Shown: positions 47,601 through 56,093 of the stretch, in pieces | How the letters are laid out: each line of letters begins with the position of its first letter | Position numbering within the stretch: position 1 is the first letter of the stretch | Source of the DNA: Streptomyces griseus subsp. griseus | GTDB lineage: Bacteria; Actinomycetota; Actinomycetes; Streptomycetales; Streptomycetaceae | NCBI RefSeq assembly: GCF_003610995.1 | Contig: NZ_CP032543.1 | Location: 5,456,001-5,520,000, forward strand | DNA: 64,000 nucleotides | Reading direction: 5' to 3' | Position numbers and translations under genes: made by a program | The notes under the pieces: generated by a model | Told to the model about the DNA's origin: nothing | The model's database searches: none | Seen by the model: only the letters and a program-made list of their open reading frames with translations

Positions 47601-48369
47601 ACGCCGCCAGCGCACGGGTCCGCTTGATCATGTCCGGGTTGCTGGTCGCCTGGGCCATGTCCTGGGAGAGGCTGAGCAGCGAGGTGATCAGCTGGCTGTA
47701 CTGGTCGATGGTGTTGAGGGACGGTGCGCCGTCCTCGTACGCCGACTTGCGGATCGACCGGATGTCGCCGAGCTGGGAGGCGATCTGGGCGACGCTCGCG
47801 TGGATGCTCTCCAGCGCGTCGTCGTTCTCGAAGTCGCCGATCTCGTTGGTCGCGTCCAGGAACGCGTCCTTGGCCTGGTCGGTCTTCTCGCGGGGCTGGG
47901 TGACCTTGTAGTCGGTCGCCTTGGAGCCGTTGGAGAGCGGACCGGCGGACCGGTCGCGCTCCACCTGGAGGGCCTGCGCGAGCGAGGTCGCCTGCTTGGT
48001 CATCTGGGTCAGGAGCTGCATGTGCTCCAGCTGCTGCATGTCCGTCATGGACTCGTTGATCCGCAGACCGCCCAGGCTGGTCGCTGCGACCACGGGGAGG
48101 GCGAGGAGCGAGACCAGTCGCGTACTGATGCGCCAGTTACGGAGCGCTATTCGCGACCCCGTGTCGACCGGGCCGCGGGAAGCGGGAGGCGTGCCCGGCT
48201 CGGCCCCGCTGCTCGCCGTGGAGCCCGGGCGCTGGGCGCGGTCGCTGTTGTCGCCGGCAGCGGCCGGCCCGGGGTTCTGGGCGTGCTGGGGCGAGGAACC
48301 GCGGTCGGTCCCGCCGCGCGGCTCCTGTTCCGCCGGAGCGCTGCCATCCCTCTTGAAACGTCCCTGCAC
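44632..48369 (-). CDS. cvnA: Conservon sensor histidine kinase-like protein CvnA (second conservon)
   Basis: A 1245-residue protein. After about 80 low-complexity residues come a membrane segment near 91 (LVSLLALPVVAATSLGGL), an extracellular NIT-type sensor of about 300 residues, a second segment near 406 (GAVILLVLGVSLVGAFVVA), HAMP, LDHLATRMRRNGENLLVL (His near 541), ELLENATSF near 618, DTGIGL, and a Gln/Gly/Pro-rich tail of about 520 residues. GTG 48369 is chosen because AGAGG lies 11 bases upstream, the same layout as the first cvnA; the frame stays open to 48789 but that part does not look coding. The sensor regions of the two CvnA proteins differ strongly, so signals probably differ. 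Confidence 0.9.
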   Translation of the reverse strand: MQGRFKRDGSAPAEQEPRGGTDRGSSPQHAQNPGPAAAGDNSDRAQRPGSTASSGAEPGTPPASRGPVDTGSRIALRNWRISTRLVSLLALPVVAATSLGGLRINESMTDMQQLEHMQLLTQMTKQATSLAQALQVERDRSAGPLSNGSKATDYKVTQPREKTDQAKDAFLDATNEIGDFENDDALESIHASVAQIASQLGDIRSIRKSAYEDGAPSLNTIDQYSQLITSLLSLSQDMAQATSNPDMIKRTRALAAFSSAKEYASIQRAVISAALPGGSVKEPHLNENDKQFGSNALDKETRAISSFKSIYGSTGESAVDLMAPLDNGNNPEINAANMYAKHILDTPNGIEGAKVRSYMDWYDQSSTKIDAMKTIETTLLSDMEAKARELREASQREAIINGAVILLVLGVSLVGAFVVARSMIRSLRRLQDTATRVAQDRLPELVKQLSETDPQDVDTSVESVGVHSRDEIGQVAAAFDDVHREAVRLAAEQALLRGNVNAMFTNLSRRSQGLIQRQLSLISELESREADPDQLSSLFKLDHLATRMRRNGENLLVLAGEEPGRRWTRPVPLVDVLRAAASEVEQYERIELSAVPATEVAGRVVNDLVHLLAELLENATSFSSPQTKVRVTGHALPDGRVLVEIHDTGIGLSPEDLAAINERLAQPPTVDVSVSRRMGLFVVGRLSLRHGIRIQLRPSDSGGTTALVMLPVDVAHGGKQPPSKQGQGQQPGGAPGGLLAGGNGAGNGQRPGLGGGPGGPGAKSLGSAPGGQRGQVGAGSGPRAALPARDNGPGRQQNNGPQGGPNQPFAGQEPQRQGGGLSGAFGNGARLGARGQGDTSGRTEQGQTNLFGHGAPASPGQSGRSNAFAPQNQHGQQGQHGMGQPGQQQGQYQQGPGEPQPQQARHEQNGPGQGGFQQPGGPGRQLPPTGGPRAELPGGNPQQRPQAAAWGVDAPRGHEEHDATGQFARPMGNGQDQAFNAPLNQRPADSHQDPGATSQFARPDFSAPFQQNQGLGYGQQAQDPASTAQFARPDFNAPPQNQGQQLPAPRQRGPEGNGFGAPRPSASPAGEAPYRPALPQQPEALPPAGPGDGRTPLYDTLETNWFHGPGQGGQQSAEPQAPAAPEPAGVPVPPMPRRGAAEAPVTSSWRASPNDELVRQAERVKKPAAGGVTTSGLPRRVPRANLVPGTAQQQNHQSGPQVSRAPDDVRGRLTNLRRGIQQGRQANNGPSTGSIHLGPTHQQER

Positions 48370-48947
48370 TAGCGTCGCAACCTCTGGACCAGGCGTTCCG
48401 TCCGGATAGGGACAGAACGGTGTCGGCGTCGTGGGGCGCTGGACGCGCCCCATGGTGGTCGTTGAGTGACCGGCGTACTTCCCCCTCCCGCCGCCGCTCG
48501 GCGCTGCGTTGCGCCCCGGTGCGCCGGTCTGAAACCCGCGGCGGTGCGTGGAATTCCAGCACAGTGCAGGATCTCCAACAAGGGCCATGTACCGGGCTGT
48601 GACCTGCGTGACACGTTGTGATGAACGAGTAACAAGCAGTGGAGAGTGATCGTGGGTAAAACGGACGATCGGGGATGAGTCACTTAGGGGCAGGGGGTGT
48701 CCCAGTCGCGATGATCGGGAGCGGAATGATGGATTCAGGGAGGTAATGTCCGTTTCCCGGGCCATGATCGGCTGACCGTAATGGGTCAATTGTCGATTAC
48801 TTCGTGAGCAAACTCACATGATGATCGTCGCCTCATCCCGGCTCCGGCGGGGAATCGGATGTTTAGCCTGACGCTTTACAGGGATGGCGAATCCGACAAG
48901 CCGGCGCCGCCGAGGCGGCGCCCGAACCGACAGGGTCCTGACGGCAG
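48370..48947. other. Divergent control region between the second conservon and the small NPRRT gene
   Basis: This 578-base stretch contains no convincing gene. AT-richer segments at 48590-48690 and 48770-48830 are probable promoter regions. GTGAG-N4-CTCAC is present at 48804-48817. Confidence 0.5.
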
Positions 48948-49130
48948 ATGAAGACGACGACCACGATCCGCAACATTGCCAACCCCCGGCGCACCACGCT
49001 GGCGCACCTCAAGGACGCCGAGGCGCTCCAGACACCCTTCCTGCCGGAGCACGCCGCCGACCTGCCCAACGTCACGGCCAACCCGCGCCGCACCATCCTG
49101 ATGGAAGCCCCGGCCTCGGCCGCCCAGTAG
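48948..49130 (+). CDS. 60-residue protein with a repeated NPRRT motif, function unknown
   Basis: Begins MKTTTTIRNIANPRRTTLAH and ends with NPRRTILMEAPASAAQ. The motif ANPRRT-[TI]-L occurs twice, about 32 residues apart, with an acidic centre (LKDAEALQTPFLPEHAADLP). No signal peptide, no Cys. ATG 48948 has ACGGCAG upstream, a weak ribosome-binding site. Codon use (almost all G/C at third positions) is that of a real Streptomyces gene. It is divergent from the second conservon. No family is known to me. Confidence 0.65.
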   Translation: MKTTTTIRNIANPRRTTLAHLKDAEALQTPFLPEHAADLPNVTANPRRTILMEAPASAAQ

Positions 49131-49223
49131 CCGCCCCGCGATGGGCGAGGCTGCGCCCCCTCACCGCGTTAGCCTGGAGCGTCAGTCTTCAGCCAGCCAG
49201 CAAGTGAGGGGCGACAGCATCCC

Positions 49224-50009
49224 GTGCGCATCGCCAGGTTCTCCATCGACGGCAATGTCGCCTTCGGCGCCGTCGAGGGACAGGGCACCGTGGAATCCGG
49301 TGACCTCGTCCTTGACATCATCAAGGGCATCCCGTACGCCGACTTCGAGCTCTCGGGCACCAAGGTCCCGCTGAACAAGGTCCGGCTGCTGCCCCCCGTG
49401 CTCCCCAACAAGGTCGTGGCCATCGGCCGCAACTACGCGGAGCACGCCGCCGAGCTCGGCCACGAGGTCCCCGACGCGCCCATCACCTTCTTCAAGCCCA
49501 CCACCTCGGTGATCGGCTCCGGCGACGCGATCGAGTACCCCTCCTTCTCGAACGAGCTCCACCACGAGGCCGAGCTGGCCGTCGTCATCGGCCGCATGTG
49601 CCGCGAGGTCCCGCGCGAGCGCGTCAAGGACGTCGTTCTCGGCTACACCTGCGCCAACGACGTCACCGCCCGCGATGTGCAGCAGCGTGAGAAGCAGTGG
49701 GCCCGCGCCAAGGGCTTCGACACCTCCTGCCCGCTGGGCCCCTGGGTGGAGACCGACGTGGACCCCCACGACCTCACCATCCAGGCGACGGTCAACGGCG
49801 AGCAGCGGCAGCTCGGCCGCACGAGCGACATGGTCCGCTCCATCGAGGACCTGGTCGTCCACATCACGGAGGCCATGACGCTGCTCCCGGGCGATGTGAT
49901 CCTCACGGGCACCCCCGCGGGGGTCGGCCCCCTGCACGTCGGCGACGAGGTCGCCGTCACCATCGAAGGCATCGGCACTCTCACCAACAAGGTGATCAAG
50001 CGTGGCTAA
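49224..50009 (+). CDS. Fumarylacetoacetate hydrolase (FAH)-family protein
   Basis: A 261-residue cytoplasmic enzyme of the FAH superfamily, which cleaves or isomerises C-C bonds of 2-oxo acids in aromatic breakdown. Metal-site features: [52 protein letters not shown] and the C-terminal [21 protein letters not shown]. It starts at GTG 49224. Its end overlaps the start of gltX by 8 bases. The substrate is unknown. Confidence 0.9.
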   Translation: MRIARFSIDGNVAFGAVEGQGTVESGDLVLDIIKGIPYADFELSGTKVPLNKVRLLPPVLPNKVVAIGRNYAEHAAELGHEVPDAPITFFKPTTSVIGSGDAIEYPSFSNELHHEAELAVVIGRMCREVPRERVKDVVLGYTCANDVTARDVQQREKQWARAKGFDTSCPLGPWVETDVDPHDLTIQATVNGEQRQLGRTSDMVRSIEDLVVHITEAMTLLPGDVILTGTPAGVGPLHVGDEVAVTIEGIGTLTNKVIKRG

Positions 50010-51477
50010 CGCACCTGTACGCGTCCGTTTCTGTCCCTCCCCGACCGGCAACCCCCACGTGGGCCTGGTCCGCACGGCCCTCTTCAACTGGGCCTTCGCC
50101 CGGCACCACCAGGGCACCCTGGTCTTCCGGATCGAGGACACCGACGCCGCGCGCGACTCCGAGGAGTCCTACCAGCAGCTGCTCGACTCGATGCGCTGGC
50201 TGGGCCTGGACTGGGACGAGGGCCCCGAGATCGGCGGCCCGCACGCGCCCTACCGCCAGTCGCAGCGGATGGACCTGTACAAGGACGTCGCCGAGAAGCT
50301 GCTCGCCGCCGGGTACGCGTACGCCTGCTACTGCACCGCCGATGAGCTGGACGCCCGCCGCGACGCCGCCCGCGCCGCCGGGAAGCCGTCCGGCTACGAC
50401 GGGCACTGCCGCGACCTCACCGCCGAGCAGAAGGCGGCGTACGAGGCCGAGGGCCGCACCTCGATCGTCCGCTTCCGGATGCCCGACGAGGCCATCACCT
50501 TCACCGACCTGGTCCGCGGCGAGATCACCGTCCAGCCGGAGAACGTCCCGGACTACGGCATCGTCCGCGCCAACGGGGCCCCGCTCTACACCCTGGTCAA
50601 CCCGGTCGACGACGCGCTGATGGAGATCACCCACGTCCTGCGCGGTGAGGACCTGCTCTCCTCCACCCCGCGCCAGATCGCCCTGTACCGGGCCCTCATC
50701 GAGCTGGGCATCGCCAAGGACACCCCCGCCTTCGGCCACCTGCCGTACGTCATGGGCGAGGGCAACAAGAAGCTCTCCAAGCGCGACCCGCAGGCCTCCC
50801 TCAACCTCTACCGGGAGCGCGGCTTCCTCCCCGAGGGGCTGCTGAACTACCTGTCGCTGCTCGGCTGGTCGATCGCCGAGGACCGCGACATCTTCTCGGT
50901 GGACGAGCTGGTCGCCGCGTTCGACATCGAGGACGTCAACGCCAACCCGGCCCGCTTCGACCTCAAGAAGGCCGAGCACATCAACGCCGAGCACATCCGC
51001 ATGCTGGAGGTGAAGGACTTCACCGAGGCCTGCGGCCCCTGGCTGAAGGCCCCGTTCGCGCCCTGGGCCCCGGAGGCCTTCGACGCGGAGAAGTGGACGG
51101 CGATCGCCCCCTACGCCCAGACCCGCGTGACGGTGCTCTCCGACATCACCGACAACGTCGACTTCCTCTTCCTCGACGAGCCGGTGGAGGACGAGGCGTC
51201 CTGGGCCAAGGCCATGAAGGGGGACCCGGCCGCGCTCCTGACCACGGCCCGCGCCAACCTGGAAGCGGCCGACTGGAGCGACGCGGAGTCCCTGAAGAAC
51301 GCCGTGCTCACCGCGGGCGAGGCCCACGGCCTCAAGCTCGGCAAGGCCCAGGCCCCGGTCCGGGTCGCCGTGACCGGCCGCACCATCGGCCTGCCGCTCT
51401 TCGAGTCCCTGGAGATCCTGGGCCGTGAGAGGAGCCTGGCCCGCATCGACGCGGCGCTGGCCAAGCTGACCGCGTAG
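50002..51477 (+). CDS. gltX: Glutamyl-tRNA synthetase
   Basis: A 491-residue class I aminoacyl-tRNA synthetase that charges tRNA-Glu. The HIGH-like motif is [20 protein letters not shown] and the KMSKS-like motif is KKLSKRD. The anticodon-binding domain forms the C-terminal third. The GTG start lies within the previous gene, so it is coupled. Streptomyces lacks GlnRS, so this enzyme also mischarges tRNA-Gln for the amidotransferase route; both tRNA genes lie just downstream. Confidence 0.97.
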   Translation: MANAPVRVRFCPSPTGNPHVGLVRTALFNWAFARHHQGTLVFRIEDTDAARDSEESYQQLLDSMRWLGLDWDEGPEIGGPHAPYRQSQRMDLYKDVAEKLLAAGYAYACYCTADELDARRDAARAAGKPSGYDGHCRDLTAEQKAAYEAEGRTSIVRFRMPDEAITFTDLVRGEITVQPENVPDYGIVRANGAPLYTLVNPVDDALMEITHVLRGEDLLSSTPRQIALYRALIELGIAKDTPAFGHLPYVMGEGNKKLSKRDPQASLNLYRERGFLPEGLLNYLSLLGWSIAEDRDIFSVDELVAAFDIEDVNANPARFDLKKAEHINAEHIRMLEVKDFTEACGPWLKAPFAPWAPEAFDAEKWTAIAPYAQTRVTVLSDITDNVDFLFLDEPVEDEASWAKAMKGDPAALLTTARANLEAADWSDAESLKNAVLTAGEAHGLKLGKAQAPVRVAVTGRTIGLPLFESLEILGRERSLARIDAALAKLTA

Positions 51478-51497
51478 GCGCGCGAGCCACCCGGAGG

Positions 51498-51525
51498 AGG
51501 GCCGCAGCCGACCGGTTGCGGCCCT
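51498..51525 (+). terminator. Hairpin terminator after gltX
   Basis: AGGGCCGCA pairs with TGCGGCCCT around a 10-base loop, 20 bases after the stop. Confidence 0.65.
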
Positions 51526-51577
51526 TCTCCGGCCTCTGCCCCGACGCGAGCGTCCGTCGGCGGCTACCGTGGCGTAC

Positions 51578-52297
51578 ATGCCGATCCGAGCCGTGCTCTG
51601 GGACATCGACGACACGATCTTCGACTACGCGGGCGCCGACCGCACCGGGATGCGCCTGCACCTGGAGGGCGAGGGCCTGCCGATGGCGTACGCCTCGGTC
51701 GACGAGGCCCTCGACGCCTGGAAGGCGATCACCGTCCGGCACTGGGCGCGCGTCGCCGCCGGGGAGACGGACTTCCTCGGGCAGCGCCGGGACCGGGTGC
51801 GGGAGTTCCTCTCCCGGACCATGGAGGACGCCGAGGCCGACGCCTGGTTCGCCGGGCACCTGTCCCACTACGAGGCCGCCTGGAGGCTCTTCCCGGACGT
51901 GCTCCCGGTCCTGGACCGGCTGGTACCCGACTACCGGCACGCGATCCTCTCCAACTCCAGCATCGACCACCAGCACCGCAAACTCACCGCGCTCGGCATC
52001 CGGGACCGGTTCGAGGCGATGGTCTGCGCCGTTGAGCTGGGCGTCTCCAAGCCGGCGGCCGGCGCTTTCCACGCGGCCTGCGAGGAGCTCGCGCTGGACC
52101 CGCACGAGGTGGCGTACGTGGGCGACGAGCCGGACATCGACGCCTCGGGCGCCGTCGCCGCCGGGCTGACCGGCATCTGGCTGGACCGGCGGGGGAGGGG
52201 CGGGCGGCCGGATCTCGTGACGATCACCGGGCTGGACCAGCTCCCCGCCCTGCTGGCGGGCCAAACCCGTTTTGGAGCGCCGGACACCTTCGGGTAA
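51578..52297 (+). CDS. HAD-superfamily hydrolase
   Basis: A 239-residue haloacid-dehalogenase-like hydrolase. Motif I is VLWDIDDTIFDY (nucleophile DxD), motif II is AILSNSS, motif III is the Lys in VSKPAAGAFHAA, and motif IV is VAYVGDEPDIDASGA. The helical cap lies between motifs I and II. Substrate unknown; small phosphometabolites are usual. ATG 51578 is preferred over GTG 51569; there is no ribosome-binding site and TACCGT stands 7 bases before, suggesting a leaderless message. Confidence 0.9.
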   Translation: MPIRAVLWDIDDTIFDYAGADRTGMRLHLEGEGLPMAYASVDEALDAWKAITVRHWARVAAGETDFLGQRRDRVREFLSRTMEDAEADAWFAGHLSHYEAAWRLFPDVLPVLDRLVPDYRHAILSNSSIDHQHRKLTALGIRDRFEAMVCAVELGVSKPAAGAFHAACEELALDPHEVAYVGDEPDIDASGAVAAGLTGIWLDRRGRGGRPDLVTITGLDQLPALLAGQTRFGAPDTFG

Positions 52298-52300
52298 TGT
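52272..52300 (+). promoter_or_regulatory. Promoter of the tRNA cluster
   Basis: TTGGAG (52272-52277) and TAATGT (52295-52300) are 17 bases apart, a good housekeeping-sigma promoter. It overlaps the 3' end of the HAD gene and faces the tRNA genes that start 86 bases later. Confidence 0.65.
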
Positions 52301-52385
52301 TCTTTCTGCGCCGCCCGAGCGGGATGGAAGATCCGGCCGGGAAGCGCGGACAGAGATGAAGCCCCCTCCAGGGGTTGCATTTCAG

Positions 52386-52457
52386 TGGGCTATGGTGTAA
52401 TTGGCAACACTACGGTTTCTGGTACCGTCATTCTAGGTTCGAGTCCTGGTAGCCCAG
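52386..52457 (+). tRNA. tRNA-Gln (anticodon CTG)
   Basis: A 72-base cloverleaf: acceptor TGGGCTA/TAGCCCA, anticodon stem ACGGT/ACCGT around TTCTGGT, T-arm CTAGG-TTCGAGT-CCTGG, discriminator G. CCA is not encoded. Confidence 0.96.
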
Positions 52458-52496
52458 CGCAGTACCGAGCAAGACCAGCAGTATCCAGCAGGACAA

Positions 52497-52569
52497 GCCC
52501 CCGTTGTGTAGCGGCCTAGCACGCTGCCCTCTCACGGCAGTAGCGCCGGTTCGAATCCGGTCGGGGGTA
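52497..52569 (+). tRNA. tRNA-Glu (anticodon CTC)
   Basis: A 73-base cloverleaf: acceptor GCCCCCG/CGGGGGT, anticodon loop CTCTCAC on stem CTGCC/GGCAG, T-arm GCCGG-TTCGAAT-CCGGT. First of three copies. Confidence 0.96.
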
Positions 52570-52631
52570 CAGATCCTTCCCGCGAGAACATCATGGGTCG
52601 CACCCATCGCTCTCGATGCAGGATCGCTAGG

Positions 52632-52704
52632 GCCCCCGTTGTGTAGCGGCCTAGCACGCTGCCCTCTCACGGCAGTAGCGCCGGTTCGAATCCGGTCGGG
52701 GGTA
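52632..52704 (+). tRNA. tRNA-Glu (anticodon CTC), second copy
   Basis: Identical to the copy at 52497. Confidence 0.96.
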
Positions 52705-52716
52705 CTTGTCACACCA

Positions 52717-52788
52717 TGGGCTATGGTGTAATTGGCAACACTACGGTTTCTGGTACCGTCATTCTAGGTTCGAGTCCTGGTAGCCCAG
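52717..52788 (+). tRNA. tRNA-Gln (anticodon CTG), second copy
   Basis: Identical to the copy at 52386; 12 bases after the preceding tRNA-Glu. Confidence 0.96.
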
Positions 52789-52808
52789 CGCAAGTCAGCA
52801 GTATCCAC

Positions 52809-52881
52809 GCCCCCGTTGTGTAGTGGCCTAGCACGCTGCCCTCTCACGGCAGTAGCGCCGGTTCGAATCCGGTCGGGGGTA
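52809..52881 (+). tRNA. tRNA-Glu (anticodon CTC), third copy
   Basis: Same as the other two except one base in the D-arm (TAGTGG in place of TAGCGG). Confidence 0.96.
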
Positions 52882-52898
52882 CAACAGAGCGGCACGGG

Positions 52899-52928
52899 AA
52901 GGCCCTTCACTTCGGTGGAGGGCCTTTT
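52899..52928 (+). terminator. Terminator of the tRNA cluster
   Basis: AAGGCCCTTCAC-TTCG-GTGGAGGGCCTT followed by TT, a classical hairpin with a TTCG loop and a short U run. Confidence 0.9.
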
Positions 52929-53060
52929 CGCTTGCCCAGGCCAGGGCTCCCGGAGTCAAGTCGCCTACGTCGCACGGCTGTTGGCCAGGGTGAAGAAAAG
53001 GGCCGCCACGGCGCTGGGGCGGCCTTCCGGAGCAGGGGGAGAGGAGCGGAGGGGAGAGGA

Positions 53061-53091
53061 GCCGTACGGGCGGGAGGTCAGCCCGTACGGC
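53061..53091 (-). terminator. Hairpin terminator at the end of ndgR
   Basis: GCCGTACGGGC pairs perfectly with GCCCGTACGGC around a 9-base loop; it includes the last codons and faces the minus-strand ndgR gene. Confidence 0.65.
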
Positions 53092-53793
53092 GCAGGGCCT
53101 CGCTCAGCCGTGCGGCCGAGTCGATGACCGCCTGGGCGTGCATCCGGCCCGGGTGGCGGGTCAGCCGCTCGATCGGGCCGGAGACCGAGACGGCGGCGAC
53201 CACCCGGTTCGAGGGGCCGCGGACCGGGGCCGAGACCGAGGCGACGCCCGGCTCCCGCTCGCCGATCGACTGGGCCCACCCCCGCCGCCGCACGCCGGAG
53301 AGCGCCGTCGCCGTGAACCTGGCCCCTGGAGGCCGCGGTGCAGGCGCTCCGGCTCCTCCCAGGCCATCAGGATCTGGGCCGATGAGCCGGCCTTCATGGT
53401 GAGCGTGGAGCCGACCGGCACCGTGTCCCGGAGTCCGGACAGCCGCTCCGCCGCCGCCACGCAGATACGCATGTCGCCCTGCCGGCGGTAGAGCTGCGCG
53501 CTCTCGCCGGTGATGTCCCGCAGGTGGGTGAGTACCGGTCCGGCCGTGGCCAGCAGGCGGTCCTCGCCCGCCGCGGCGGCCAGTTCCGACAGCCGGGGGC
53601 CGAGGATGAAACGGCCCTGCATGTCCCTCGCCACCATCCGGTGGTGTTCCAGTGCCACGGCCAGTCGGTGGGCCGTGGGCCGTGCGAGCCCGGTCGCCGC
53701 GACCAGCCCGGCGAGGGTGGCCGGACCGGACTCCAGGGCGCTCAATACCAGAGCTGCCTTGTCGAGAACGCCGACGCCGCTAGAGTTGTCCAT
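53078..53793 (-). pseudogene. ndgR: Frameshifted IclR-family regulator NdgR gene
   Basis: From ATG 53793 (MDNSSGVGVLDKAALVLSAL) it encodes an IclR helix-turn-helix (LAGLVAATGLARPTAHRLAV) and most of the ligand-binding domain, then loses sense after LHRGLQG. One extra C in the CCCC run at 53323-53326 (plus strand) restores ARFTATALSGVRRRGWAQSI and continues to 53078, giving 238 residues, the length I recall for S. coelicolor NdgR. NdgR controls leucine and other amino-acid genes and is divergent from leuCD here as in other Streptomyces. Loss of a conserved core regulator is unlikely, so a sequence error is suspected. Confidence 0.85.
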
Positions 53794-53823
53794 ACGACGA
53801 TACTCCCGTCTCACTCTGTGAAA

Positions 53824-53852
53824 CGCAAGTTCAATTTTCGGCGGAAGTTGCG
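53824..53852. promoter_or_regulatory. Inverted repeat CGCAAGTTC-N11-GAAGTTGCG in the ndgR-leuC region
   Basis: Two nine-base arms with one mismatch pair, 31 bases upstream of ndgR and 114 bases before leuC. It contains the AT-rich core AATTTTC. A candidate NdgR operator by position. Confidence 0.5.
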
Positions 53853-53965
53853 AACCTGTACGGGCGGCCCTACAACGGCCGCAGCCACCGCCCCGCAGAG
53901 GATCCGGACGGCGGCGCACCGAATCTCTAGTTGGGCCGGCGAAGACGCCGGCCGGAGGGAAAGCG

Positions 53966-55393
53966 ATGGGTAGGACACTCGCGGAAAAGGTCTGGGACGA
54001 CCATGTCGTCCGGCGCGCGGAGGGCGAGCCCGACCTTCTCTTCATCGATCTGCACCTGCTGCACGAGGTGACCAGCCCGCAGGCCTTCGACGGACTGCGC
54101 CAGGCCGGACGTCCGGTGCGACGCCTCGACCTCACCATCGCCACCGAGGACCACAACACCCCGACCCTCGACATCGACAAGCCGATCGCCGACCCGGTCT
54201 CCCGCGCCCAGCTGGAGACCCTGCGGAAGAACTGTGCGGACTTCGGCGTCCGGCTGCACCCGCTCGGTGACGTGGAGCAGGGCGTCGTGCACGTGGTCGG
54301 CCCCCAGCTGGGCCTGACCCAGCCCGGCACCACCGTGGTCTGCGGCGACTCCCACACCTCCACGCACGGGGCGTTCGGCGCACTGGCGTTCGGCATCGGC
54401 ACCAGCCAGGTGGAGCACGTCCTGGCCACCCAGACGCTGCCGCTGGCCCGCCCGAAGACCATGGCCATCACGGTCGACGGCGAACTGCCCGAGGACGTCA
54501 CCGCCAAGGACCTGATCCTCGCCATCATCACCCGGATCGGCACCGGTGGCGGTCAGGGCTACATCCTCGAATACCGCGGCTCCGCCATCGAGAAGCTCTC
54601 GATGGAGGCCCGGATGACCATCTGCAACATGTCGATCGAGGCCGGTGCCCGCGCGGGCATGATCGCCCCGGACGAGACCACCTTCGCCTATCTGGAGGGC
54701 CGCGACGCCGCCCCCAAGGGCGAGGAGTGGGACGCCGCCGTCGCGTACTGGAAGACGCTGCGCTCCGACGACGACGCGGTGTTCGACGCCGAGGTCGTCA
54801 TCGACGCCACCGAACTGGCCCCGTTCGTCACCTGGGGCACCAACCCCGGCCAGGGCGCGCCGCTCTCCGCGCACGTCCCCGACCCCGCTTCGTACGAGGA
54901 CGCCTCGGAGCGCAACGCCGCCGAAAAGGCCCTGGAGTACATGGGGTTGACCGCCGGGCAGCCGCTGCGCGAGATCAGCGTGGACACCGTCTTCGTAGGC
55001 TCGTGCACCAACGGCCGCATCGAGGACCTGCGCAACGCCGCGGCGATCCTGGACGGCCGCAAAGTCGCCGACGGCGTACGGATGCTGGTCGTCCCGGGCT
55101 CCGTCCGGGTCGCCCTCCAGGCCGTCTCCGAGGGCCTGGACAAGGTCTTCACCGGGGCCGGCGCCGAATGGCGGCACGCGGGTTGCTCGATGTGCCTCGG
55201 TATGAACCCCGATCAGCTGGCCCCCGGCGAGCGCTCCGCCTCCACCTCGAACCGCAACTTCGAGGGCCGGCAGGGCAAGGGCGGCCGCACCCACCTGGTC
55301 TCCCCCCAGGTCGCCGCCGCCACCGCCGTACTGGGCCATCTGGCCTCGCCCGCCGACCTGTCCGACACCCGTACCCCCGCCGGAGTCGCATAG
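53966..55393 (+). CDS. leuC: 3-isopropylmalate dehydratase large subunit
   Basis: A 475-residue aconitase-family subunit that isomerises 2- to 3-isopropylmalate in leucine biosynthesis. The three [4Fe-4S] cysteines are in [15 protein letters not shown] and [11 protein letters not shown]. Substrate-site features: [34 protein letters not shown]. The ATG has GGAGGGAAAGCG upstream. leuD follows after two bases. Confidence 0.97.
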   Translation: MGRTLAEKVWDDHVVRRAEGEPDLLFIDLHLLHEVTSPQAFDGLRQAGRPVRRLDLTIATEDHNTPTLDIDKPIADPVSRAQLETLRKNCADFGVRLHPLGDVEQGVVHVVGPQLGLTQPGTTVVCGDSHTSTHGAFGALAFGIGTSQVEHVLATQTLPLARPKTMAITVDGELPEDVTAKDLILAIITRIGTGGGQGYILEYRGSAIEKLSMEARMTICNMSIEAGARAGMIAPDETTFAYLEGRDAAPKGEEWDAAVAYWKTLRSDDDAVFDAEVVIDATELAPFVTWGTNPGQGAPLSAHVPDPASYEDASERNAAEKALEYMGLTAGQPLREISVDTVFVGSCTNGRIEDLRNAAAILDGRKVADGVRMLVVPGSVRVALQAVSEGLDKVFTGAGAEWRHAGCSMCLGMNPDQLAPGERSASTSNRNFEGRQGKGGRTHLVSPQVAAATAVLGHLASPADLSDTRTPAGVA

Positions 55394-55395
55394 CC

Positions 55396-55989
55396 ATGGA
55401 AGCCTTCACCACCCACACCGGCCGGGCCGTCCCGCTGCGCCGCAGCAACGTCGACACCGACCAGATCATCCCCGCCCACTGGCTGAAGAAGGTCACCCGC
55501 GACGGGTTCGAGGACGGGCTCTTCGAAGCCTGGCGCAAGGACGCCGACTTCGTCCTCAACCGCCCCGAGCGGCAGGGCGCCTCGGTCCTGGTGGCCGGTC
55601 CCGACTTCGGTACGGGCTCCTCCCGCGAACACGCGGTCTGGGCCCTGCAGAACTTCGGCTTCAAGACGGTCATCTCCTCCCGCTTCGCCGACATCTTCCG
55701 GGGCAACTCGCTGAAGAACGGCCTGCTGACCGTCGTCCTGGAGCAGAAGGTCGTCGACGCCCTCTGGGAGCTGACCGAGGCCGACCCGACCGCCGAGGTC
55801 ACCGTCGACCTGGAGGCCCGCCAGGTCCGCGCCGAGGGCATCACCGCCGACTTCGAGCTCGACGAGAACGCCCGCTGGCGCCTGCTCAACGGCCTCGACG
55901 ACATCAGCCTCACCCTTCAGAACGAAGCGGACATCGCCGCTTACGAGGCGGCCAGGCCGTCCCACAAGCCGCGTACAATTGACGCCTGA
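55396..55989 (+). CDS. leuD: 3-isopropylmalate dehydratase small subunit
   Basis: A 197-residue swivel-domain partner of LeuC. Family marks are [37 protein letters not shown] and [19 protein letters not shown]. It starts two bases after the leuC stop, in one operon. A strong hairpin follows. Confidence 0.97.
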   Translation: MEAFTTHTGRAVPLRRSNVDTDQIIPAHWLKKVTRDGFEDGLFEAWRKDADFVLNRPERQGASVLVAGPDFGTGSSREHAVWALQNFGFKTVISSRFADIFRGNSLKNGLLTVVLEQKVVDALWELTEADPTAEVTVDLEARQVRAEGITADFELDENARWRLLNGLDDISLTLQNEADIAAYEAARPSHKPRTIDA

Positions 55990-56004
55990 GCAGCGCTTTT
56001 CCAT

Positions 56005-56040
56005 GACTGCGCCCCCTGCCTCCGGGCAGGGGGCGCAGTC
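56005..56040 (+). terminator. Terminator after leuCD
   Basis: A 16-bp perfect stem (56005-56020 with 56025-56040) and loop TCCG, 15 bases after the leuD stop. Confidence 0.85.
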
Positions 56041-56093
56041 GCTTGTTGAGCCCCCCTCGGGCGACAACTCGCCCCAGATGGCACAATCGGTGC

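Noticed and set aside
48370..48789. N-terminal extension of the second CvnA
   Set aside because: The frame is open, but the sequence is unlike CvnA proteins and GTG 48369 has the same AGAGG spacing as the first cvnA.
52386..52881. Integration site of a mobile element at the tRNA cluster
   Set aside because: No integrase, no att-like partial tRNA repeat and no composition change nearby; the short repeats are whole tRNA genes.
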